Positions 32,111 to 42,231 of a stretch of 64,000 bases of DNA are shown here, piece after piece (within the stretch, counting starts at the first letter, position 1; every line of letters starts with the position of its first letter). This DNA comes from Plasmodium malariae. Taxonomy: Eukaryota; Apicomplexa; Aconoidasida; Haemosporida; Plasmodiidae. The stretch lies in contig NC_041788.1 in NCBI RefSeq assembly GCF_900090045.1, positions 558,001-622,000 on the forward strand, in the 5' to 3' direction. Made by a program: the position numbers and the translations under genes. The notes beneath the pieces were generated by a model, which worked only from the letters and a program-made list of their open reading frames with translations, did no database searches and was not told the DNA's origin.

Positions 32111-34295
32111 TTATTAGAAAAATCAACTAAAAAATTAAGATAAAGATTAAGAGAAAGCTTAGCAGAAATATGAACTAAAAAATTAAGATAAAGATTAAGA
32201 GAACGCTTAGCAGAAAAATTAACAGAAAAATTAATAGAAAAAGTAAGGGGTTATAATGATGGTGTAGTAGCTGGGGGAAAAAAAGAAAAGAAAAAAGGGA
32301 ACAAACACGAAAAATATTTTAATATATTCATTAAGGAATTAATTTAGCCAAAATGTTTAACAAACACTACGCAAAAATTGTGTAGCCACACATATGTGCA
32401 TACATGTAAAGTTAAAAGGGTTACTAAACTTTATTTTTATATTTTAACACATATCAAATAATGAAGATCATAACTGTCTCACTCAAATGTGCATATACAC
32501 AATTTTTGTAAGCAAAAAGATTCATTAAAATGGCTAAAATACATAAATTCAATAATTAAATTAAAACAAAATAGTGCTCTATTTAGAAACAATCTGAATA
32601 ATGATGTATGTATATGCATATATATATAAATAGATATAGATACATAGATATATGTGTGTATGTAAATAAATAAATACATATATATATACATTTGCACGAG
32701 ATTATGGCATCATTTTGTTGCGTTTTATCCCTTTTTTATAACATATATTGCAAAATAACTTTTCACATGTTCTTAATATGCATGTGAACACACATAAATA
32801 TAAGCTAATATGGGAATTACATAAATGTGCAAAATACAATAATAATTAAAATATCCAAATGTACACCTTTACGCAATGCATTAATATATGGGATACATAA
32901 AATTAAATAATGCAGAAACATGCACGGTAAACTTTAATGCATAGATAATGAAAACGCACAAATATATATAAATCTAAAAGGTGTAAAAATACACAAATTT
33001 AAAAATGTACATGATATATAAGCGTGCACATACATGTATATACATGATATATAAGTATTCATATATATGTAATACAGCTGTTAAATACAAAAGTTAAACG
33101 GATACGCATAACTACCTTTACGATATATGCAAGTTATTATTTTATAATATTCATATTTTATTTTTTTAATAATTTTAACGTTCTCTTTTTTTGAGTTCAT
33201 TTTATTTTGTCAAAAAAATCTGCATATTTGTAACTGCATATATATATGCATATATGTGTGTAATTAACCAATTTTTTTCTCTTTAGCTGTATTGAATTTT
33301 CTATTTTCATTATTTATCACTACATGAATAGTAATAATAATGTTAAATAGGGTAAAATAACTACATTTTAAAAAATTATACGAAAATTTGATAGAACAAC
33401 ACTGAATTGTTTTTAATGCAAAGTATTTTTTTTTTTTTTTAAAAGCCACAATTTCCATATGTATAAACGTTTTTGGAACTTTATATAAATACTTTATTTT
33501 TACTTTTTTTTTTTTGCGTTTTTTGTTTTCTTTAATTTATTTTACTTTATTCACGTTATATTTTTACTTAATTTTTTATTTCTTATTATTTTTTTGTTTT
33601 ACTTCCTAATTTCTTTGTTTTCAAATTTTATTTTTTTTCATAATATTGTTTAGCACTCTCAGTAGAACAATTTTTATAAAATTAAATACGTTATTGCGTA
33701 ACAATTTTAATTAATGAAAAAAAAAAAAAAAATGAAAGAATGAAATTCTCCAAAATAGCAAAGCATAATAGTATATATTGAAAACAAAAATGAAAAAGAA
33801 TCAGTAGTCATACAAACTATTTATTTATTTTTATATTTATTTATTTGGTTTTTTTGTTTACTTTATTTTATTAAACCGCTTAATTTATGTTCTTTTCTAT
33901 GATAAATAATTTCATTGCATCATTCCAAAAGAAAGAAAAATTAAAAAAAAAAAAAAAAAAAAATTATAAATATGCGATAATGTGCATATTTACATGTGCA
34001 AATTTAAAAAAAGAAAAAGGACATTTTTTAAAATTAGATATATTCGTATTCTATGCACGTGATAAAGAATAACTATTGCATCATTTCGCAATTTTTGGCT
34101 ATTTTTTCACGAATGTTCAATACATTTTAGTTATAAAATGTCTGCAAATTTTTTTGGGTGAACTTTTCACTCTACATATAAGTAAAAGACAGATACACAC
34201 GTAACAACACATACAAAATGTATTATATGTATTTAACCTTTTATATGTAAACATATATATGTATATTTGAACGTTCATACAAAAGGTTACATAAA
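32111..34295. other. Divergent intergenic region between MIT1 and the ABM-like gene
   Basis: About 2.2 kb, after the 48-bp duplication mostly AT microsatellite, T-runs and A-runs. It should contain the promoters of MIT1 (minus) and the 34296 gene (plus). Open frames at 32479-32697, 33264-33458 and 33887-34072 are low-complexity and show no coding character. Confidence 0.7.
32125..32220. repeat. 48-bp tandem duplication
   Basis: Two adjacent 48-bp units (32125-32172 and 32173-32220) that differ at only a few bases (for example AAGCTT versus ACGCTT). They lie about 130-220 bases upstream of the MIT1 start, so within its likely promoter or 5' UTR. Confidence 0.85.
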
Positions 34296-34865
34296 ATGAG
34301 CAAATATAAAGGTTCCATATTTACCATATTAATAAGTAGTTCTTTAGGATGGAACATGAACAGGCTATACAGAAAAAATGAATTGAATATGTACGGAATA
34401 AAAAACAATCACGATATAATCGTAGTTAGACAAGTAAATATTGCCGATAAACAATACAACAGTGATAGTAATAATTACAGCGATAATAATTCCGCTGAAA
34501 GTAGTAACTCAGACACTTTAAACGAAAAAGAGTTGTTAAAGTTTGTGGAACATTTTAGCAATATTAATAAAAAAAACAAAGGCTTTTGTGAAACTAGCAT
34601 CTTTAAGAATTCTACATTTTCTAATTCAAATAATGAACATAATAATGATGAAAGTTTTAATACTTACCTAATTATAGATAAATGGAAAACAAAAAAGGAA
34701 TTTGAAAAGTCCCAAAAGGAATTTCAAACGCTATTTTCAGAAAAAAATAATATATATAGTAAAAAAATGGAAGATATTTATTTCAAATTTGAAATGTACG
34801 ATAATAATTATGAAACCATTTCGTCAAAAAATATCTTTCAAAAGCTATTTTACATTATTTTTTGA
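34296..34865 (+). CDS. Small conserved-type protein with ABM-like (dimeric alpha/beta barrel) pattern
   Basis: A single-exon frame of 189 residues with sense-strand composition typical of coding sequence here. I do not recognise a named gene. Residues 40-48 (DIIVVRQVN) form a beta strand; 78-104 form a helix then KGFCETSIFKN; 123-150 read TYLIIDKWKTKKEFEKSQKE followed by FQTLF. This order (strand, helix, Gly-Phe turn, strand, then a Trp strand and a helix of the kind 'W-x-S-x-E-x-F') is the pattern of antibiotic-biosynthesis-monooxygenase-like domains, with a Ser/Asn insert at 53-75 and another at 106-122. The N-terminus (IFTILISSSLGWN) might be a weak targeting segment. Function unknown: ABM folds include haem-degrading enzymes, but no catalytic residues can be assigned by eye. 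It is convergent with the UBXD1-like gene. Confidence 0.75.
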   Translation: MSKYKGSIFTILISSSLGWNMNRLYRKNELNMYGIKNNHDIIVVRQVNIADKQYNSDSNNYSDNNSAESSNSDTLNEKELLKFVEHFSNINKKNKGFCETSIFKNSTFSNSNNEHNNDESFNTYLIIDKWKTKKEFEKSQKEFQTLFSEKNNIYSKKMEDIYFKFEMYDNNYETISSKNIFQKLFYIIF

Positions 34866-35652
34866 GCTAATAAATTTGTGTATTCGTTTTACCGCAAAAT
34901 AAATTCGTACCTTCTACATCTATACGTTACATGTATGTACTTATATATATATTATATGTGCGTATGTATAAATTACTAGTTAGCCGTATTTTCTATTTTT
35001 CTAATTGCTCAGCTATACAAATTTATTTTTATTTCGTAGTTAACAGCGTTACATGTGTATTGTTAATTCCCCTTCATATTTTACAAAATTTTCTTACTAT
35101 TCCTCGCTGCTTTCATCTTGTTCACTTTGCTTATTTTGTTCATTCTGCTAATTTTTATCAATTCGTCCGCATTTCTTCATATCATTTCACGCCATTACTT
35201 ATGTGTACATGCGCAATTATCAACATTTTTTAAAGATTTGAAATTTTTAAAACTACGTAATTAAACACAAAAAATTTACAATGAAAGCTCATCTGAAGAA
35301 CACAAATGAATCAAAATTAAAACGATGCAATATAAGCTTAATCACCTTAATAGGAAAAAAAAAAAAAATAATATAAAATAAAATAAGAGTTATTCAATAA
35401 GTTCTATTATCCATTATAGACACACAAATGTATTTTCTTATGCTTTAAAAAAAAGAACATAAGGGGGAATTAAATGTAAAAAAGTATTAAAATTATCATG
35501 TGAAATATTAAATAAAATATAATAAATGAGCAAATAAATCAAAAAATAACTGAAGACAATAAAAAGAACACCTTTAAAAGTGAAGGTAGGCGTGCAAAAT
35601 GTTACTCTACATTTTTTTTTTTTTTACATGTTCATTGTGTTTTTACCACGTT
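34866..35652. other. Convergent intergenic region
   Basis: Tail-to-tail spacer of about 0.8 kb. A pyrimidine-rich plus strand around 35080-35180 opens a short frame; on the minus strand the same stretch reads as a Gln/Glu/Ser-rich tail after an ATTAG, but I cannot link it to an upstream donor. No feature claimed. Confidence 0.65.
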
Positions 35653-37554
35653 TTATGATTTAAAAAAATACTTTGCAATGGCTTCTTCAGATAAGAAAGA
35701 ACTATCACCAGAACAGATGCATTTGTCATCTACTTTAAATCTCAAAAGGGCGTGAGGAATCAGATTGTAATCGGACAGTTTTTTGTGGGGATCAAATTTA
35801 CATATTCCTGGTGTTTCATATATGTACCATTCTCTTGATGCGACTGAATTGTTTAAAAACTTAAAAAGAAAAGAAATATTAAAGTATGAATCGAAAAATT
35901 AGCCAAAATAAAACATATAATGAACAGACATAACAAAAAAGCGACATAAAAATCCACACTTTTACGCTTCTAGAACACTTTTCGAATACTGCCATTTTTT
36001 GTGCCATACCTTTTTTATATTTGCATTCACTTCTTTTATTAAGGTTCCGGCGGAAAAGGACATTTCCAGTACATACGAATCCGGGAACAATATTTTTAAA
36101 ACGGATTTGTAATACATTTTTCTGCTGGATATTTTTTCCAGTTCTAATTTAGTCTTAGACTTAAACGTTTGTTCTTTATATAAATTTTTAATATTTGGTA
36201 TAAGATGCGTTAGATCTCCTGTACTCTCATCTTCATCGGAATCGTAAGAATTAAAAATTTTGTTTGTAACTATATGTTCACCTTTATTTTCAGCCGCATG
36301 TGCACGTGTATTTGTCGTATCATTTCCCCCTTCATTTGCTTCATTATTTCCATTCGAACGTTCGATTGCATTTATGTTTGAACTTTTATTATATAAGTAT
36401 ATTTTGGGGTTTAATTCAACCGACTGATTCATTAATTTTTCTACTTGCTCCTTTTTATTTTTTAGTAGCTTATCTATCTGCTCATCGCTTTTTAGCTCCC
36501 CCTTTTTTAAATTATCCACGCAAATTATGTTAGATTTAAAAGGATCGAAGGTTGCTTTGAGGGGACTACTAATTTTTATAGTATCCTTAATTACATTTTG
36601 CAAACTTTCATAAACACACAGCAATAGTAATGTATCAACTCTTTCCATTACATAAAAAGTATGCATTTGAACAAAACCAATGGATAATAAAAAAATTTTT
36701 GTCTCTTTATATTTTAATATTTTATTTTTCATAATATCATTTGTTGACTTCAAAATTCTTGTGTTTATTATATTTGGATTTATTAAAATATTTTTTACTA
36801 TTTTACACAAAATTGGAATTATGCTTTTTAAATCGTTAATATCAATTATTTTTAATTTTTCAGTTTCATTAATACTATTAATTGTTCTGACTTTTTCTTC
36901 TGAATAACTAATGCAACCAGAATTGTCATTCTCATATGACAAATAAAAAACATCTTCTTTCTGAATATCTTTTACATCATTTTTAATTAAGTATTCTAAT
37001 TTTTCCATATTACATTTTATGACAGAGTGGTTTAGTGTACTCTTGTTTTCCAATTTAGACATATCGGCACATTTTCTCTCAACCTTTTTATTATGACATA
37101 GATTTGAAGTGTGAATCCTTTGCTCAAAATTGCTATTAATTGAAATGCCATGTTTTCTAAAGTTATTGTTGCTCTTTTCGCTATCTTCCCTTTGACCATG
37201 CCTATATTTAACGTCGTCCTTTACTTCTTTCTTCATTTTTTTATTTATAATCAATGTATCATTCTTTTTATTTTTATTTCTACTTGGAGAATTTGATTCA
37301 CTTAATTCATCATTTTCTTTCTTTTTATCTTCTCCCTTTACAAGTCCTAATTCTCTTTTAATTTCATCTACCAGTCGTATAGGTAGTCTTAACCTATTCC
37401 ATTCATCATCACTTAGATTTTTTAAGCTCTCTAAGGAGTCAATCCAATTCTCTTCTACGATAAGTTTAATGAATGGCTTTAGCTGTTCTGCACTTTTGTT
37501 AATTTTTTCCCCAACAAGTAGTATTAATCGCTCAACCTCATTTTCTGGGTACAT
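35653..37554 (-). CDS. PUB and UBX domain protein, UBXD1/UBXN6-like p97 (CDC48) cofactor
   Basis: Two exons, 37554-36010 and 35859-35653, phase 0, giving 583 residues. N-terminal residues 1-70 form a small helical domain with EENWIDSLESLKNL and DDEWNRLRLPIRLVDEI, a SAM-like pattern. Residues ~238-335 are a PUB domain: an LCKIVKNILINPNIINTRIL helix, then a second helix and the SIGF turn that matches the family's 'GF' before the last helices, followed by FDPFKSN. Residues ~488-560 form a UBX beta-grasp fold: VLKILFPDSYVLEMSF, a helix, then WYIYETP and the closing LSDYNLIPHALLRF, the part encoded by exon 2. PUB followed by UBX is the architecture of UBXD1, which binds the C-terminal tail and N-domain of the p97 ATPase in ER and endolysosomal degradation. 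The N-terminal domain differs from animal UBXD1. Confidence 0.82.
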
Positions 37555-39425
37555 TTTGTCATTTGGCTATTTTGTTATTTTGTTACTTCTCACCTTTTAT
37601 ATTTGGCGTTTTATATCCTCTCAAACAAGCTTAAAAAAAAAGAAATAAATGTAAAAACATGTAGATATTAACATACATAAGTACGTAAACACACATATAT
37701 ACAAACATGATCACGAACACTAATACACATAGACAGTCTGCCGCATACCTTTGTGACATAAACAGAAGTAGTAATTCCCACCTGATTTCAGAAAATCACT
37801 CTCCTCCTCAATTACATAAAGAAGTTTAAGTGATACTAATATATTCACAAGTGTAACTTTGCTTTATATACATAACATGATTAACAAAATTAATTTACAT
37901 TTTTTCTTGTCTAATTAATTTTTTTTTTTTTTTTTCTCTCAGGAAAAAAAAAATACTATATTACGATGGAATGATATTTATGTGTGGTACTATATAATTT
38001 ATCTACATCATATGCATTTACTTATGTATTAAGAATTTCCAAATGTATAAAATATGTTTGTATATATAAAAAAAAATTATATATTTTATTTTAAAATTAT
38101 TGTAATGGTTCCACGTGAATAATATATTATATTACGAAAACACTGATAAAATAACCTTCTGCATTTCAATTTTTTTTAACTATAATTTGTATTTTCGCTT
38201 TTATGAAAAAATATTCCGAAACATTTCTCATGCATTGTATTGTCATATTTTACATTTGTTAAAGTATTTCTTTTCCTCAATTTTTGAAAGCAATTTGGCA
38301 ATGTGCACTGTTAGCATAATTTTATATAACTCGTTCAAACAAATTTAAATTATTCTATATATTATATATATATATATTATGCATGTTTATGAACATATAT
38401 TTATGTGTATATATGTACATCCCTGCAGCGTGAAATTTCACCTTGGAAAACTTTAATTTCTTCGCAGAAAGGTGTAATGTTTTCAATGATTACATTTACG
38501 TTTTTAACAAATAGAATGTGTTTAAAAAGTTTTCAAATAAAGGAGAAGAAAAGAAGAATTATTTGTTTAATAATAAAAAAGTTTCATATTTTTTTATGAA
38601 AAATGCAAATTTATCAAATTTTTAAACATGTAACATTCATTTAGAAACTGAAAAAAAAAAAAATTATTGTGTTCTAGAGCATAATTGTTTTTGCTAGAAA
38701 CACATCAATACATTTTTTTACAAATTACTAATTTTAAAAATATCGCCTTTTTTTAAATTCGTACCTAGGAAATATATATGTATACTATATACTTATGTGC
38801 ATATTTTTAGTTTATTTTTTTTCTTGATAATATTTTCCAAAAATGGAAAATACAAATGCTTAACGTTGAGCACCATCTTCTTTGAGTTCATTTAGTGTGT
38901 TTTGAAAAAAAAATTCTCATTTCTGCTCGGCACATAAAAGTTTTCATAAAATTACTGACAAAAGCATGTTTCAGTCATTTTCTTACATTTGCAAACTTTT
39001 ACGTACATTTGCGTACTTTTCCATACATTTACATATATTTAACATGTTCGAACGTTTAATATATTCTACATACTAGACACATAAAAATTTAATAACACAA
39101 ACTACAATGCGAAAATATACTATACTTTTGCTCACAAGAAAACATATGTACAAAAAGATGACAATAATAATACATAAGTACATACATATTCACACTGAAA
39201 GCTTAGCAACTGCTAATAAAAAAAGATGAGACTAATCAATAAGAAACATTATGATGGAACGATATTCATGTTTAATGTACATCAAAATAAAAAAAAAAAA
39301 TGCAATAGTTACATCAAGAATAAAGACGTAGCCATATCAATAACTACTGTAATGATTATCTCAAGAACTATAGCAGTAGCAATGGTAAAAATATATTAGA
39401 AAAGCTCACAGGGCAATGATAATTC
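37555..39425. other. Intergenic region between UBXD1-like and HSP20 genes
   Basis: About 1.9 kb between two minus-strand genes. Mostly AT-rich, but 38115-38345 and 38425-38560 have visibly higher GC and are open on both strands (plus 38115-38348 and 38405-38599; on the minus strand a 44-codon open stretch at about 38545-38415). No start and splice set makes a convincing protein, so I leave it unassigned. Confidence 0.55.
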
Positions 39426-40064
39426 TCATTCAATTTCAATTTTTTTTTTTTTTTCCGGAATAACGTCCTTTTTGGGAATATCAATTTTTAAAACGCCATC
39501 TTTAAATGTAGCTTTAATATCATCCTCACAAACATTTTCTGGTAAGGCAAAGGATCTATAAAAGGATGACTCTGATCGCTCTTTTACATAATATCTGTGT
39601 TGTTCGTCCTTCTGTTCTTCTGTTTTCTTACAACCACCGCTAATTTCCAATTGACCATTGTATAAGTTTATTTGCACATTATCTTTATTTAAACCTGGAA
39701 CATCCATTTTTATCTCAATTTCTTTCTCTTTATCTATAATATCCATGGGTGGTATACTCCTGTGCCCTTCTCTAAAAAGATATTTTGGTTTAGATAAAAA
39801 TAGGTCAGTACTTCTATTATTTCTAAAATCATAGTCTAAAAGTGATCTCCTGCTAGGAAAATATTTCGAAAAATCATTATTCAAATAATGACCTCTTAAA
39901 GAATTCATCATTCTACTCATGTCCTTTTGATATTCATCAATCCTATGCATTTGCTCATACATACTTTCAAAAAAGTTATCGAATAATCCGCTACTTTCCA
40001 CAACTCGATCTTCTTCCTTACGTGAGTTTTCCTTCTTCACATCACTCATTACCATTTTGCTCAA
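39426..40064 (-). CDS. HSP20: Small heat shock protein (HSP20 / alpha-crystallin family)
   Basis: A single exon of 212 residues. The alpha-crystallin domain spans residues ~105-199: PPMDIIDKEKEIEIKMDVPG opens the first strands, LYNGQLEISGG the middle, and ATFKDGVLKIDIPK is the canonical A-x-x-x-x-G-V-L ending. The C-terminus KKKKIEIE carries an I-x-I dimer-bridging motif. The N-terminus (1-100) is rich in Met, Arg, Asp and Phe, as in many class-I-like plant and protist sHSPs. The family holds unfolding proteins as ATP-independent oligomers in the cytosol. The first Met (40064) has an in-frame alternative at codon 6; either is possible. A nearly pure T tract (plus strand) lies ~25 bases upstream. 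I see no clear heat shock element. Confidence 0.95.
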   Translation of the reverse strand: MSKMVMSDVKKENSRKEEDRVVESSGLFDNFFESMYEQMHRIDEYQKDMSRMMNSLRGHYLNNDFSKYFPSRRSLLDYDFRNNRSTDLFLSKPKYLFREGHRSIPPMDIIDKEKEIEIKMDVPGLNKDNVQINLYNGQLEISGGCKKTEEQKDEQHRYYVKERSESSFYRSFALPENVCEDDIKATFKDGVLKIDIPKKDVIPEKKKKIEIE

Positions 40065-42038
40065 ATCAATGCGTTTATAACAGGTAGGATTTTTTTTTTT
40101 TTTTTTATTAGTTATAGAAACTTATGCTAAAAGGGTAATAACATATAAATACGCTTATATATATAGTGCTTAAGTGTATATATATATGTAAGTAGGTATG
40201 TATGTGTAGATTTATAAGAAACACAAGTATGTCCTATTAAATTGGAAATTTTTTTTTAAAATTAATATATATATAAATATATATGGCTTTAAACAAAAGG
40301 GAACATATAAAAATTAAAAATGAGAAAAAAAAATGTTTATATTGCTTTGAACGATAAGTACAATTTTTGAAAAAAACACAGTCTGTTATAAGGTATTTAT
40401 TTTCGTAAGTTTTATTTTATAATTTTTTGCTGAAATTTTAAAATTTAGTTCATAAAATTGAGATTTCCTTTTTTTTTTATATTATTTTTATCACGCATGT
40501 TGAACAGAAAAAAAAAAAAAAAAAATATATAGATATATGTGGAATTGTAAATATGCCTATTTTATAACGTTTTAATGTATGTTATTATATATACAATTTA
40601 TGCAATTGTATTTGTGAACACCTACTATTCTTTTTGCAATTTTTGCGCCTTTTTTAATAATTCCCTAATTTTTAATTTTTTTATAATTTAAAAAAAAATG
40701 CTTTTTTTTTTTTTTTTATTTTATTATATATTCTTTCTGTTCCTTTTAGTATGTTTTCCTCATTAATGAGGACATATATTTTTTCTTTCATATAACAATA
40801 CATTTTGTTTCCATAAAATATTTCTTATTTTAAGTGGTTCTAACAATAGTGAATTTTTTTTTTTTTTTTTTTTGTCGCAATATATTTTGTGTCCTTCACA
40901 TTTTCCTTGTGGAATTTGAAAATTAGTGAGACACTTTTTATGTTATAATGGACATCCAGAGGTGAAGTGTGCGAGAGGAAAGATGCTTATATAAGTTCTA
41001 ATTTTTCAGTTGAAAAGTTAGTTCTATAAAACTTGCAACATATATATATATATATATTTATATACCTATACGATAGTCCTTCGATAATGTATTTATATGA
41101 GCACGGACAAGAGAAAGAAAAGTTACAAAAGTTTTGAGCGTATTCCAAAAGGAAAAGTCACCCTTGCCTCAGGACCCATCTCTTAGCATTTCTATTTATG
41201 TTACATACAATATTTTTGCCAAGTTACCTAAAAATAATATGTAGAATGAAATAGAAAATTAATTAACTTATAAGAAACATAATTCGACTAGAAAAAAGTA
41301 GAATATGTGCACACGTATGTGTGTGTATATGTACGTATGTATGTATATGTATGCAAATATTAAAAAATATAAAGGACACACTTTTATTTTCTTTTTGTGT
41401 TTTCCCTTCACATGCTATGCCAGCATTGTCGTTCATACACACTTTTACCAGCTATCCTACTTTCACATGAAGGAAATATTCTACAATAGCATAATTAAAA
41501 ATTTAATCAAACTGAAATATTTAAATAAATGTGAATTTTTTTTTTTTTTTCATGTGTATATATAAGGATTCTTCGCGTTTTTTATTTTTTTCTTTTCTTC
41601 AAATGATCTTTAATTTTTTTATATGTAAAAAACAACATGTTTTTAAAATTGACAGTGCTACAATTTTTTAAAATTTTTTAAATCATCATAGAATAAATGA
41701 ATTAATTGAAAAGTTGGGTAAACAATGATCATATATGCACTCTTATTTTAGTGCATAAAAGGAAAAGTAAGTGTTTTAAGGTTTTTCATTTTTACGAAAA
41801 ATAAATTTTACCCATTTAAAAAGAAGAAATAGCATTGTATATGTATTTCACATATTGTGTAGGTTTTTAATTTGTAGAAACTTGATAATTTTCGCCTATT
41901 ATGCAGCTATAAAAAGAAAGATGTTCTTACCTAATTAAAACACTTTTAAGCCGAATTGTAAATGCTACTGTATGTCAAACCCATAAAGTGACGCAATAAT
42001 GGCATGTATATACGTTTAAGTGTAAGTGTAAATGCAAA

Positions 42039-42069
<31 letters not shown>

Positions 42070-42077
42070 ATATATAT

Positions 42078-42118
<41 letters not shown>

Positions 42119-42231
42119 TATATGTATGTATATATATATATGTATGTATATATATATATGTATGTATATATCAGTATATGCATATTCGTGTATACTTACC
42201 CGTGGGATCCCCCGTGTACCAGCCAAATAAT
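40065..42231. other. Divergent promoter region, HSP20 and SET genes
   Basis: About 2.2 kb. Poly-A/T and (AT)n dominate. Two patches of higher GC stand out, at about 40955-41000 and 41125-41195; neither has a convincing frame. The right end (42036-42171) is the AAAT/TATG microsatellite just before the SET gene. Confidence 0.65.
42036..42171. repeat. AAAT, TA and TATGTA microsatellite
   Basis: (AAAT)n at 42036-42071, (TA)n to 42088, then repeated blocks of GTATGTA separated by (TA)n until 42171. It contains several ATGs in frame with the SET gene, giving an apparent 48-codon N-terminal extension of Tyr/Ile/Met/Val that I reject as coding. Confidence 0.88.

Noticed and set aside
35100..35160. 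Minus-strand Gln/Glu/Ser-rich tail after an ATTAG, as if a last exon
   Set aside because: No upstream donor with matching phase; the UBXD1-like gene already ends cleanly at 35653.
42088..42231. 48-codon N-terminal extension of the SET protein
   Set aside because: Encoded by microsatellite; the ATG at 42232 begins a proper signal peptide.
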